The position numbers were made by a program, and so were the translations under genes. From Trichobilharzia regenti (taxonomy: Eukaryota; Platyhelminthes; Trematoda; Strigeidida; Schistosomatidae): a stretch of 64,000 bases of DNA. Location of the stretch: positions 10,484,589 through 10,548,588 of the forward strand of contig OX235268.1 of the NCBI GenBank assembly GCA_944472135.2, written 5' to 3'. Positions 1 through 10,859 of this stretch are shown here, one piece after another; the first letter of the stretch is position 1; each line of letters begins with the position of its first letter. The notes under the pieces are model-generated. The model was not told the origin of the DNA and ran no database searches. It worked only from the letters and a program-made list of their open reading frames with translations.

Positions 1-784
1 AAATATTCCTTCCTATTTAAATTCACTTTCGGTCGAGTTAGTGAATCGTCAGTCAATTACGTTGTTATTGTGAGGTAAGTGATAGAGTTGAGCATTTAAA
101 ATTATTTAAAATACAGTTGTTGGATTGTGAATATGAAAGCGCGATCTTAAAGCATGATTCATACATAACATAAGTTAAAACAGTAAGTCACTGAAAGATT
201 TATCATATGTAACCAATGAAGACTGCGAATTTTGCGTATTGGGTAGAAATATTTCTAATGTTGTACAGTAGTTCGAATGACTATGCTCCGGATGACGCAC
301 AAATGAACAGGATCACTAAATATATGTCATAGTGGATTCTTGATGCTCAAAAATATTTTCTCGTGGGAAGAGAACGCAGTATTGATGCGAAAATTCGCTT
401 AACCTAATTTCAAGTGACACAAAGCATTGATGCTCTAAGTGCTACTGATAAGATTTTTCAGTAGTATCTAAAGAGATGTTCATCGTTACAAAAGCATCAA
501 ACAGAAAGGAGATACATTTGAAGTCAGAGAAGGCGAATGATTAAGCGTTGTGAAGACACATGGTGGATGTTAAAGAAACACGATATGAAGTCCAGAAGCA
601 CCACAATATGGAGATCTGTACAAATGATGCTTTGAAGATATGATGTACATAATATTGCAATACAGATATACCGTTTGTCAAATAAAGCAAGTATTTCGCC
701 CTCTACTATTGCACTGCAAATGTTATTACGACTTGAAACTGATATCAGCTTATGACGGAATTTGTTAGCAAGCACCTCCATTCA
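1..784. other. No recognisable gene
   Basis: AT-rich sequence with frequent stops in all frames. The one 85-codon frame on the minus strand (524-781) shows no family motif, no signal-peptide pattern and no repeats, and I do not treat it as a gene. If the candidate micro-exon gene to the right is real, its last exon could lie here or outside the window, but I see no clear one. Confidence 0.5.
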
Positions 785-1160
785 AACCAATATTTGAAGA
801 CGGGTCCAATGTTCACTAGCGACTGGCGCTATACAGGATTTAACTGTAATTCTGGTGTGATAAGTTAACCCGTGGTGTACATCATGTCAGGTAAGAAGAG
901 AGTTGCTTGGCTATGATTATCGATGTACGATGTGTCATAAACATAGCGAAAAGTTGGAAGTGCAGCCACTAGATCTGGTCCAGTGGCCAAACTGTCTACG
1001 AGGTCGCCTTGCGAATGAAGAGGCTCTGGGATCGAACGCCACAACTGGGCATTAATGAAGAATCCCAAACTAGGGAAAGCTGCTGTCCACCTATTCCTGA
1101 TATATCTCAGTAGTTCTCCGACAAATGCCAGCTCGTCATAAAACCAGTACACCCATCACA
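785..1160 (+). mobile_element. Old SM-alpha-like hammerhead SINE copy
   Basis: The left part (about 785-840, including 'cactagcgactggc') matches the 5' end of the SINE found in reverse at 62,300-61,945. Positions 975-1,045 match the tRNA-like part of the SINE at 63,680-63,750, including a B-box-like 'gggatcgaac'. Positions about 1,049-1,102 match the hammerhead region ('tcccaaactagg', 'gctgctgtcc'), but the catalytic CUGAUGA box has become TTAATGA-like and GAAAC is altered, so no activity is expected. SINEs of this type are transcribed by Pol III and moved by LINE machinery. Divergence marks it as an old insertion; the boundaries are approximate. Confidence 0.62.
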
Positions 1161-1190
1161 TTCTAATTACTGTAGCTATATGTAACTTAC

Positions 1191-1205
1191 TGATATCATT
1201 TATTT
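1191..1205 (-). other. Candidate 15-nt micro-exon
   Basis: On the minus strand a pyrimidine-rich tract ending in CGCAG precedes 15 nt that are followed directly by GTAAGT. In the phase left by the signal-peptide exon at 10,808-10,742 it has no stop (roughly K-I-N-D-I). It lies just beyond an old SINE. The evidence is only splice-site shape and length; a chance AG...GTAAGT pair is possible. Confidence 0.22.
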
Positions 1206-1778
1206 CTGCGTAGTGCGAAGGAAACACAAAGGTGACGAGAAAGAACTGGTGAAAGTGGAGAGGAAATTTAAGTTATTAGTTACTTTTTCTCGCAACATTT
1301 AACAAATTTTATAAAGTTAAAGGCTACACACTGTGGTGTTATTGCATCGTGTTCTTTAGATAAATTAGTGTCGTATATCATACCATCCTTGATATCTATT
1401 GGTTTTCCAAGTTATAATGCAGTAATTATTAATCCTTGTCATAAGGTCTCTTGAAGAAACGTTTTAGTCCTATCGCGAACATTTCATATGGGATTTTGAA
1501 CCACATGCAAAGCGCCAGCTGGAACGAATAATAAGGGTGTGGAGGAATATCCTCTGATATTGAATTTATGACCATTTTATCTAAATAGTGAGTTATTCAC
1601 ATTCTGTTTCCCTCGAACACTTATTGAATTAGGATGATATATTTGAGACGTTTTCGTATGATTTACGCAAACGTTACTTGAACAGAAGCTTTTTTGAAAA
1701 CCTATGCGGCTTAAGTTCAATTTCTCTGTTTTAATGTGAAATGTGTGTGTTGTGATACAGCCAGACAGATACACTTAC

Positions 1779-1787
1779 TTATTTTCA
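1779..1787 (-). other. Candidate 9-nt micro-exon
   Basis: On the minus strand CCATTTCTCTCAG, a good acceptor with a pyrimidine tract, precedes 9 nt (TGAAAATAA) and then GTAAGTGTATC, a consensus donor. In phase 1 it reads through without a stop (V-K-I). The acceptor is among the best in this region, but nine bases carry no homology signal. Confidence 0.25.
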
Positions 1788-2109
1788 CTGAGAGAAATGG
1801 ATATAAATGAAGCAAAAGGCATTTGGCGCATAAGGCATCAGTACGACTAATAAAAACAATTTGCGACTCAAAGGAAAAGTACATATTCTTCACTAACATT
1901 GTTCTCAATGTGCTTTGAATTTCTGTCTAGTCAGTTACTGCTTCTAAAGACAAAGTGTTCCAACATGGGTGGATAGATTTATTCAGACACGGATAATGTA
2001 GTGAAATCTTACGACTACCATATCATCATATAAATAATCTACATCACATAACCTTATATTTCAAAATATTTTAATTTGCTGATCAATTGCTGATTAATTT
2101 ATTGATTTC

Positions 2110-2220
2110 AAATTCACTGAGATTTTACAAATATGATTTTATAAATGTCTACTTCTCACTCAGCGCTCAATTATTTTGCCACTATCCAGTCAAATCTTGA
2201 TCACAGTTCATATGAAATAA
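2110..2220 (+). repeat. PLE 5'-region-like fragment
   Basis: The stretch 'cactgagattttacaaatatgattttataaatgtctacttctcactc...gtcaaatcttgatcacagttc' is a diverged copy of a segment present in the tandem units just 3' of the hammerhead (for example 17,850-17,945) and, in inverted form, at about 17,430-17,530. It contains a short frame starting M-S-T-S-H-S, as do the related copies. I infer that it is the start of the PLE body after its pseudo-LTR. No hammerhead core is visible upstream here. Confidence 0.4.
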
Positions 2221-3235
2221 ATGAATAGTCTCTCAACAGTTATATTCCATTAATTTAAATGTATTCTGTGAAGATTTCTAATTATGGACCACTGCTTTTG
2301 TCAATAACATGTTATCTGCAGTATTGAGAAAAGAGTTCATTCAAATTAAGGCTCTGCAATTCCCAAAGTTGAGGCTTAGAGTGTGACAAATTCCTCAGTG
2401 GAAAAACATTTGTTTCACACATTTATTCTCACCTGAGAAACAGGTTGAATCAGCATACATCTGAACTGACCTGTGACAGTTTCCAGTAAACTGCAATCAT
2501 GACGAACTCAATAAGCTGGCAAAATGCATTCTAATCTCAATTTACTACTGTGAATACAATCAAAACAGTCCATCCACCTCACAAAATATGTGGCATTAAA
2601 ATGACCTTGAAAAATGCAAAATCCACTGATTATCTACGAATATCACGCCTGTTTATGATAGAAGACACGAGGTATGCTTAGTGAGCTTGACACATGGTTA
2701 TTTCGAAGACCAATTTTTAAGGACAGTTCGTTGAAATTTCACTCCACACTACCACTTTCGAACTGAAACCAAAAATGGTTAAATGCATAGCTTTTTCAAA
2801 ATCATTTCTTATAGAAATCACAATCTCACAATATGTGTGTTTGGAAAATGGAACTTACCATCTGATAACCAACCGGGGTCAAAATAGTGACAAAAATTTA
2901 ATTTTGTATCTGCTTTTCACATTTGATTTATCAAAAGAATTTGCAAACAACAGTATCAAAAATGAAGTCGCCTTTATAACTAATGTGTCACTCAGTTGAA
3001 TATGACGACAAACATTTACTGCAATATGCATATTGTAAGAGAAACAATCAAACATCATCAAAAAACCCTGAAAATGTTTAGTGATGTGTTTCATTTGAAA
3101 GTCCAACAGAGTTCATGGCAGTAGTAGAACCATATGATTTCATATTCAGTGATAAACCGTCAACGAGTCAGCAATTTCCTGCAAATCCATGTTCTCATAG
3201 TGCACAGTTTTTGCATTATTTCAAACATTACTTAC

Positions 3236-3250
3236 TTTTGTGTCTGACGT
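3236..3250 (-). other. Candidate 15-nt micro-exon
   Basis: On the minus strand GATTCACAG precedes 15 nt (reading D-V-R-H-K in phase 1), followed by GTAAGTAATG. The donor is consensus, while the acceptor tract is AT-rich rather than pyrimidine-rich. It could be part of the candidate minus-strand micro-exon gene. Confidence 0.17.
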
Positions 3251-3731
3251 CTGTGAATCGAATTTATAATATATTTATTTATTTAGAAAGTAGAGGGATA
3301 GCGCTTTCAGTAGTAAACACAATTGATGTAGTAAGATAAACTTTTATTTATTTTTGAGAACTCTAGTGAAATTCTAGATAATAAATTGACCTTGAAGTCT
3401 CAGACTGCAAATGGAGAAATACTGGTGGTTGTAATCTGTAATAACTTTACATCAGATAGTGTATTCCAAATAAAAGTACAACCCTGATTTATGCCAGCGG
3501 TAGGACCATGTGTGACCTCGCCATCTTGTGAACCTGGTAAGTCATCAGTCCTCATTTGTATAATGCAAACGTAATGAAAACAAATTCATCAGGATGTTCT
3601 ATAGCATTTGAAATTCAGGATAATTACGAATAAATTAAACTAAACCGATTATTCGTAAACTACTTAACAGCTTAGTTGAAACTTCATGCAATTAAACAGC
3701 GTTGTTTTCATAGTATTTCAACGAAACTCAC

Positions 3732-3743
3732 CGTCTGTATACT
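3732..3743 (-). other. Candidate 12-nt micro-exon
   Basis: On the minus strand CTCTGAAG precedes 12 nt (AGTATACAGACG) followed by GTGAGTTTC. In phase 1 it is open (E-Y-T-D). A 3-nt reading using the later CAG is equally possible. Splice shape is the only evidence. Confidence 0.17.
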
Positions 3744-4938
3744 CTTCAGAGTTTCGAAAATGGAGTAAAATTGTCAAATTAATAAAGCAGAAGATTACAG
3801 TTAAAAAATCCTTCAATGAAATATCAAGTAGTTTTTATAAATGAAAGCGGCGAAATGATGATGATCGTAGGAACGTTTGAATGATTTCAGGATAAATTCC
3901 ATCACAAACGAAATGTAGTACCTGACAAAAACTTAACTCGGTTCATCTAATTTTCAGCAATTGAAGATTATGCCGGAGCTTAACCTCACTTGTCTATTAT
4001 CCATGTGACATTTCCACCATTCAAATAAAACGGGAAAATCAATAGTTGGTGGAAATATTATCCGTTTATTTGATTCAGGAAACGTTTTCCAAGGTATACT
4101 CTTTGACTGACTAGACCTTCAGCAATGACAAGGTTGGCATGCATATGAAATCTTTTATGACTACTACATTTCTTCCGTAATTTGACAATCCTATTTATAC
4201 CTGTTTACATCATGATTACAACCCATCCCTTTATTCAACTCAAATGTACTTATTCGAGTAGTCTTTGGCATTGACTGATACTAAAAAATATGGTTATGAC
4301 ATCGCATCATTTTTGTTACTAAGCTGTTCCGTGGAAGGCTGTAAATAAATACATTTGTACAGGTGAAGAAATGTATACACCGAGAACAGATTCTTGTATC
4401 AAATTGTTTTTTTTCTGCTTCCGGTAGCTTCTCTCTTCAACAGCATATTTTTACAGCATATTCTTTCTGTTGTATAACTTCAAACGATTCCACCGTTTTT
4501 CTCGATCACATGTAAGTCAATCCTCTGTAGTGAACAAAAGTTCTTCTAGATAATTTCGCTTGGCAGGCTATTTGGAAAACTGTATTATTTTTCCTAATTT
4601 AACCTATCCAGTCTTTAGGCCGATAAAGTTTGTCTCTTGGTGCGTCTGCTGTTTTAAATGTTAGTCTGATTCCAACCAGAGTAGGAATTCCATTTAGTCA
4701 ATCTGATGCGCTGTCTTTTTTTTCATATTTACCGATTCCAGTGGGATGAACTGAAGTTCAAGTATTTATTAGAATGTATCAGTTTCCTATAAATGCTTGT
4801 ATCTCACCTATCATATCGCTCTTGATTCATTCTATAGTCAAACATGACCAGCTGATAGACGAGATATAAGGTGAATACAGCTGAAAACCAAGCAAACAGT
4901 GGTTTAGGTCTCAATACTAAATCCATTTTTCGTTTCAG

Positions 4939-4987
4939 TCTACAAAATGTCTGCAACTGTGTATGCCAACTTTACCGAGGGAAAACT
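4939..4987 (+). other. Candidate coding exon, plus strand
   Basis: A strong acceptor (ATTTTTCGTTTCAG) is followed by 49 nt holding an ATG and an open frame M-S-A-T-V-Y-A-N-F-T-E-G-K-L, then GTAAGTGTAC, a consensus donor. The exon leaves two bases of a codon (phase 2). There is no signal peptide and I recognise no family. It may be the first coding exon of a gene with a 5'-UTR intron, or an internal exon. Strong sites at both ends make it better supported than most short frames here. Confidence 0.33.
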
Positions 4988-5144
4988 GTAAGTGTACAAG
5001 CAAGACAGCTTGGTTGACAAGTGAAATCTTGGAAAATTACGCCCACATTATTTGGAAGCATCAACGCTACAGCTTTTTACATTACCAGTAGCTTCAGTTC
5101 ATAAGATTTAGTAAATTATCTTATGGAAAATGTTTAAAACCTAC

Positions 5145-5153
5145 CCCAGTTGC
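5145..5153 (-). other. Candidate 9-nt micro-exon
   Basis: On the minus strand TTTTCACTGTAAATTCTCAG precedes 9 nt (GCAACTGGG) and then GTAGGT, a weaker donor. In phase 1 it is open (G-N-W). Confidence 0.16.
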
Positions 5154-6107
5154 CTGAGAATTTACAGTGAAAATATAAAAGAACATCAATCATTAAAATA
5201 TCTTTCTATGAGGAAGCAGAAAAACGCATTTTTAGGCAAAAATTTATAACTCAAATTACTTGTATCTAACATAAAATACACCTGTAAATGATTTATTATT
5301 ATAATTACCCCAAGAAGTCAATGGTGGTAAAGTATAGCGAAACCTGACGCGCTATTTCAGACAAAATTTGGCTTCTACAGTTCAACTAGTAATTTATCGA
5401 TTAGGACACATTTGTTTTCATTTCATTGCATATATTACAAATAGTGTAACAGCGAGAAGCTAAGGTATATTTTCAAGTGTTCAAGCCGCTACTTATATTT
5501 AAACAGTTTTTGTAAGCAATCACTGTACGTTGCTGAGCTGTTAATTTGTATCTTTCTACCAAACTCAAAAAACAGCCCAATTTCTTTTGTTGGTGATAAA
5601 AATTTCATTAAGAATCAGCTGATTTCTCTTCGTCATCAAGAGGGGAGACAAACGTTTTCTTCTTGGTGAATGGTGGAGAAACTGAATGACGTTTCAGGTC
5701 AAATAAGTGACCAGTACACTCAACAGAAGTGACAGGTTTGCAGCTAAATAGATCTTGCACCACATCACATTCTCTGTTGATCACTTCAAAAATAGTTCAG
5801 TATTCACATGTGTTCAGTTCTAAGAAATTATACAGTTGAAGTTTTCCACATAAACCTAAAATATCCACAGTCGCTATCGTTTTAAACCAGAAACAAATGC
5901 CAAAGGCATTTCACGCAAAGTGCAGATATGAAGTATTAGCTGTACGCTGAAAATTATGTTCATTGAAGTGAACTAAATATTGACTTAGAAATGGTTTTCA
6001 GCAAATGCATATGCAACAAACACACACTCTCTGAAATACGCCTTCTGTTCTGCTGTTAAATTTTGAGTGGTAAGATACATTCACTTTGAGCTATAAAAAA
6101 ATCTTAC

Positions 6108-6116
6108 CGGTTTCTT
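6108..6116 (-). other. Candidate 9-nt micro-exon
   Basis: On the minus strand AATCGTGCAG precedes AAGAAACCG (9 nt), followed by GTAAGATTTTT. In phase 1 it is open (K-E-T). The donor is good and the acceptor moderate. Confidence 0.18.
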
Positions 6117-6696
6117 CTGCACGATTAAGTTTAAATTGAATTTACACAGTAAAATTAAATATGCGATTCACCGAAAGCTTTTATTTAAGAAGCAGCATTC
6201 TAGTCAGAAGTGTTTTAGTGACTACAGTAGACTTTATCTGAATAGGGAGTTGGAACATTAGAAAATTTTCATTAATACGGATATCATATGTGCTGTCTAA
6301 GTTAAAGAATTGTTCAGAGAAAAACAGCTTTTAGAATATAGCTGCAATACATGACAAATACATATCAGCTTCGTAATGTTAACAGTAGCATGGTGCCTGA
6401 ACGGAACTTTCGTTTCACTTCTGTCTTCTTTTGTATGTCAATAAGAAAAGATCCTATTAGTATCTCCATTTAATTCTATAATATGGAAAACCCTTAATCC
6501 AAAACTCATTACTTCCTCTGTAATTAGTAAACTGAACAATGAGTACCAATGTGTAAGTTCAGGTTTTCACTACTGAAACAGCAATCTTAAGTATGTCGGT
6601 GGTAAGATATCAAGCCTTTAAGCATGTTGTTAATACCATAAATTGATACATTTTTATGGATATCTTAATCTCATGAAGACAAACACCTCCCTTTAG

Positions 6697-6711
6697 ATCA
6701 GCCGGTCGAAG
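6697..6711 (+). other. Candidate 15-nt micro-exon, plus strand
   Basis: CACCTCCCTTTAG, a very good acceptor, is followed by 15 nt (ATCAGCCGGTCGAAG) and GTAAGTTATAAA, a consensus donor. Joined in phase 2 to the plus-strand candidate exon ending at 4,987, it reads L-S-A-G-R with no stop. The pair suggests a spliced plus-strand transcript in the same region as the minus-strand candidate. Transcript evidence would decide. Confidence 0.27.
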
Positions 6712-8685
6712 GTAAGTTATAAATCATTACAAAATTGGTGTAAACCGAAGAAGCGCTGACGCACAACTGCAGATTTCAGTAAGGAATGATTCTGAATAAT
6801 TTGTTATGTAGGTATTTTGTTCATACTGTCATTGAAATTCATTTTGAGTAATTGAATGAAAGTGGAATATGCTGTTCATTATTCTTCTAATTTGAATATT
6901 AGGCATATTTGGACAATTTTATTCCCTTACTTTCTATTTTTTAAAAATATTCCAATGATATTTTGTGTTGTTTTCATTTATATTTCAATATTTCATATCA
7001 ACTTTTACACTATGCAAACCAGTTTATCTGAGAGCTGGCGCGATTTAGTTGTATTTTCTCAAAAAAACTTGAGAAAGTAAAATAAAGAAAGAAAGTTTTA
7101 TTACCAGAAGCTGTACTAATAGGTGTGATTTATTATTTGTATGCTTCTGAGTAAACCTATGAGATGATGAGATGTTGTCGAATTGATAGATATGCTTATG
7201 CTCAATTTTCGTATTATGGAAGGGCTCAAACAGAATAATGTGTATTCGAACATTGGTAGTTTCATAGTACAGTTTATAATTGCCTCAAGTGAGACACTGT
7301 CTTGTCATAAGTTAAATCTGATAGTATTGACTGAATAAGTCATACGTTGACATTTCAATGACACTTGAAAGTTCAGTCAAATTTTTTAGTTACATGTGTT
7401 TTGAATATGTTCAGCGACATATATACCACAACAGATAGTAAGATATCATCGATTCAGCAGATCTAATCAAATATACTACTCATTTTGTCAGAAAAATTCA
7501 AACACAAGTTTAGGTGTAGGGAAAGTCATGGTTTCAAACTCTTCTGTACAGTCATTATGCATGTACACTCAACTACATTTGAGAAAATAATGTTGGTTCC
7601 TTTGCCTCCTAAGAATGTGAAGGGACAGGCAGTTATCATCAGATCTTTCAGAAAAAAAATTGCTTATTTCAATAAGAATTGACAATTTTCATTTGCAACT
7701 CCCCATGATCGAAAATTTTATTACTTGAATATGCAAAACAAATTAGCAAATGAAGAAGTATTCACCGTGCAAATCATTAAGAGAATTAATTTAAAACAGA
7801 CAAACGATAAGTGAAGCGGCCGAAATGGTCTATCCCTTGGAAGATCTTGATAGTATTACCAGTAAAAAATGATTTGACGACTAAAATAAATAGTCCGTTT
7901 GGATATATAATCAAAAAGAAAATTGCCCGTAAATTTCCCAGAAAAAATAAATTTAAAGTGCAAGTGGAATACACAAAAACAAGCTGGGATACACCATCAA
8001 AGAGAACAGTTCATTTACTTTAGAACCACTCAGCAATGATGAAGTACTCATACGGAGGATAATTAACTATACTATGATGCTAGAATATTTTCGTGTGTAA
8101 GGCCTAAAAATAAAAGACTTAGTGAGGAATATTATACTGCATAGACAGTCTAATCCTGAACTTTAAGACGACCGAGAAAGTAAAGTTGTTTTATTGCACC
8201 ATTACTGTAGAATAATTAAAGTTATTTAAAAGTATGAACGCATGGAATAAATCTGCACATTGCATTATGTGAAGCAAATATTAATACACTTACCATCTGT
8301 ACGTTTGAAGTCAAATGATTAAATGAACAATAGAGGGTACTCACATAAATATGAAAATAAATGAATATTAGGTACAATAATGCACAATAACAACAGACAA
8401 ATAAACTTTTGAAATCAAAAGCAAAAAGAAAGGGAGTATAAACATGCTCTCAGGGCAAAATGGACTAATTGCATTTATCTGAATATTAAGATTTTCAGTT
8501 TAGCCCTGAATATTTCCTCAAATAGTTAGAAACTATTCAAAATTCAGTAGTTTTGAAGGCGTATATAATTTCTCACTAGCATCACTTGTGCTATAAAATT
8601 ATGTGAACTATTAGAAATCGCTACTGTACTCTTCAGTGAAACATTAAATTAAGGATTTACATTACTGAACAATAGACTTACTTAC

Positions 8686-8818
8686 TGTTGATGTAAATTT
8701 GGACATAAACAATAATCGTGAATATGGTGTTCTCAATACTGGCATGAAATATCCCTGCCAAGACGAAACAGGTTTGTATGGAATAGAAAAAATTAGCATA
8801 AGCTTCAAGTAGATTCAT
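8686..8818 (-). CDS. Possible second first-exon, hydrophobic N-terminus
   Basis: On the minus strand an ATG at 8,818 opens 44 codons plus one base before GTAAGTAAG. The start (M-N-L-L-E-A-Y-A-N-F-F) is followed by hydrophobic residues with a Cys-Phe pair, resembling the first exon at 10,808 in start context (ACAATGAAT) and in ending phase 1. The last part (about 8,686-8,735) is homologous to the donor-proximal sequence at about 9,312-9,360 and 10,219-10,270. It may be a duplicated exon of the same gene family or a decayed copy. No TATA box is visible upstream. Confidence 0.25.
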
Positions 8819-9107
8819 TGTGTGTACGCATGTGCCAAATTCTATTTGAGACGCAACGTGAGCAATTTCAACTCATAGGAATATTATTCACCTAATGATG
8901 TGTCTACTGAAGAATAAAATCATTCACTATATGCTGTAGTATTTATCTACTATGTCAATCAACAATCTGGTAAATTGTTATAGTAATAAAAGTAGACAAT
9001 TCAATTCACCTAAGGCGGAATTTGTCAGGAGAATGGCATGCATTAACAGGGAATGAATGACTGGATTTGAAAATAAGTACCACTTTAGAATAACAGCAAA
9101 ATGCAAC

Positions 9108-9330
9108 TGATGACTGCGCCTTCTAGTCGCAGGACCATGAATCTGTCTACATATAATTAGACGGTATTCAATATTGTGGAAATCCTAAATTATATAAAAT
9201 CTCCAAATACATCCTGTAATATATGAAATGAGATGAAATATTATGAATATGTACTCCACTGTGAAACTGGACACTAAATTACAAATCCTCGAAATTCAGT
9301 AGCGAACTTACAGTCTTTTGATAAAGATTT
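9108..9330 (+). repeat. Diverged direct repeat, copy 1
   Basis: This pairs with 10,040-10,235. Shared blocks include 'aattagacggtattc', 'aaatcctaaattatataa', 'atatatgaaat' and 'agcgaacttac', in the same order and spacing. Each copy ends (minus-strand sense, 5' end) at a GTAAGT donor, so the duplicated block contains a putative exon-intron boundary. The remaining divergence indicates an old duplication. Confidence 0.6.
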
Positions 9331-9756
9331 GATTAGTAAAAGAAATGTTGGCCATTAGTATTATGTGTTTAGGATAAGCAAACAGCGTTTGGGTATATAA
9401 ACGAATTGGGCATTTGTGAGAGATAAACAAATTTTCACATGCGTAATATTTTGCAAATGTTGTAGTAGTAATGAAACGTGTCAGTGGATGGTTTTTTCGC
9501 TTCTGCCATCAATCACAAAGTACACTTGTGAACATGCAGATAACACTCTGATTTCATTGCAGTTAGAAAAACACATAAACTTTATTTTGAAATATTTTTG
9601 TTCACATCATGAACTAAGATTTCAACTAAGTATGTGCATAAATTCACACAGGGCTGCAATTTTAAAGGGAAGAGAATCAGAAAATTATTTCTCAAAATGC
9701 CATGTACTGTGACAGAGGTTCCGTTGCCTACACCATCTGGACTTATCGGAACATTT

Positions 9757-9830
9757 GTTAGTTGGTGACACAGTGGTAGAATGCTCACCAAACCCCCCTG
9801 AGATGGTCCGGAGGTCGATCCCCAACTAAC
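9757..9830 (+). pseudogene. tRNA-Gly-like pseudogene or SINE head
   Basis: A 74-nt block has a perfect 7-bp acceptor stem (GTTAGTT with AACTAAC) and an A-box region 'cagtggtagaatgctcacc' very close to eukaryotic tRNA-Gly, followed by 'ggtcgatcc' as a B box. The anticodon and T arms do not fold cleanly, and 'aaaccccccct' occupies the anticodon region, so it is probably not a functional tRNA. It may be a tRNA-derived SINE whose body runs to about 10,000 ('aataaattagattcgatt'), but I could not confirm a second copy. Confidence 0.5.
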
Positions 9831-10039
9831 GCGAACCTTTATTTCGCTAAGCTAATAATAAGACTGGTAAAGAGGAAAGGTTGGGAATGAGGCTAGCAAC
9901 CGCATCCTGTAGGAATCAATACCACTGCTACCGTAACTTTCAAGCTCTAGCTGCAATCCCAGTGTGCCACTGTGAACGCTAAGAAATAAATTAGATTCGA
10001 TTACATAATACTCAAAATTTCCGATTACGAATAATCGTC

Positions 10040-10235
10040 AATTGGTGACTGTATCTTCCCTCTCCGGAAGCATGAATCCATCCACATATAATGAGACGGT
10101 ATTCCGCATTGTGAAAATCCTAAATTATATAACATCTTTAAGAACCTCCTAAAATATATGAAATAATATGAAATTATACACTAAGTTACAAATACTCAAA
10201 ATTCATTAGCAAACTTACTGCCTGTTGATATACAT
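10040..10235 (+). repeat. Diverged direct repeat, copy 2
   Basis: Partner of 9,108-9,330. It includes the GTAAGT donor (minus strand, 10,218) and flanks of the 36-nt candidate exon. The tRNA-Gly-like block lies between the two copies. Confidence 0.6.
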
Positions 10236-10254
10236 TTCATGGTGAAAACAAATA
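10219..10254 (-). other. Candidate 36-nt exon
   Basis: On the minus strand ATAATCAGCAG precedes 36 nt followed by GTAAGTTTGC. Read in phase 1 after the exon at 10,808-10,742 it is open (F-V-F-T-M-K-C-I-S-T-G core). A nested alternative uses the later CAACAG, leaving a 3-nt exon. The donor side is duplicated at about 9,311 and 8,685, where this acceptor is not kept, which weakens the 36-nt reading. Confidence 0.25.
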
Positions 10255-10741
10255 CTGCTGATTATCATAGTGTTTTAAGCATAAAAACAAAATATTTGCA
10301 TTGCAAAACAAAATCGGTGTTTGGGCTGATTCCAGAAATTCTTCACATCAGTGACATTTTTAGAAAGTTATAGTGTGAGGTGCTAGTACACGATTCGTTC
10401 AATTGTATGGCACTGGAGAACATACAGACATTACTGTCATTTGGGTTTACTTTAAAAAACAACTAAGTGTGTTACTCATACGTCGAAATATATTTTTTAA
10501 ATTATCTACTAGGATAATAAATGTTTGTAGAAGTCTTATACTTTGAAATTTTACATTTTCTCTGCCTCTGAATACTTTTTCTTCTTTTTATTAGTTTATC
10601 ACTACAGCTTATCACTGAAACTTTGAATGTGGCTGTCTTTAGCAGAGTTACCTAAACAGTTTCATTCACACTTATGTTCAAAATGCATATAAATCTTAAA
10701 TAGTACTGGATCAACCATTCAATCATACGAAACCGACTTAC

Positions 10742-10808
10742 CGCAATCACACCAATGCATGAAGCATGCAATTGAGACAAGTAATAGTGCTTCTTTGTAG
10801 AAATTCAT
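10742..10808 (-). CDS. First exon of candidate micro-exon secreted protein
   Basis: On the minus strand the ATG at 10,808 opens 22 codons plus one base before GTAAGTCGG. The peptide starts M-N-F-Y-K-E-A, continues with the hydrophobic core L-L-L-V-S-I-A-C-F-M and ends near H-W-C-D-C, a classical signal-peptide layout. Reading on into the intron meets TGA within eight codons, which supports splicing at the donor. A TATATAAG box lies about 33 bp upstream. In schistosomes, micro-exon genes (MEGs) begin with a signal-peptide exon followed by many symmetric exons of a few codons and encode secreted proteins; the match to that architecture is inference. I cannot assign a MEG family, and the 3' end of the gene is not identified. 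Confidence 0.5.
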
Positions 10809-10840
10809 TGTGACTGATGTTTCAACCAAGAACAGATCTC

Positions 10841-10848
10841 CTTATATA
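10841..10848 (-). promoter_or_regulatory. TATA-like box
   Basis: TATATAAG on the minus strand, about 33 bp before the ATG at 10,808. This spacing implies a very short 5' leader. TATA-like words are common in AT-rich DNA; the position relative to the signal-peptide exon is what makes it notable. Confidence 0.33.
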
Positions 10849-10859
10849 CTCATTTTTAT

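Noticed and set aside
4805..4830. 24-nt AG...GTGAGA interval on the minus strand as another micro-exon
   Set aside because: It contains a TGA in the phase set by the signal-peptide exon, and its donor and acceptor are weaker.
9757..9830. Functional tRNA-Gly gene
   Set aside because: The acceptor and D-arm region fit, but the anticodon and T arms do not fold properly and a C-run occupies the anticodon region.
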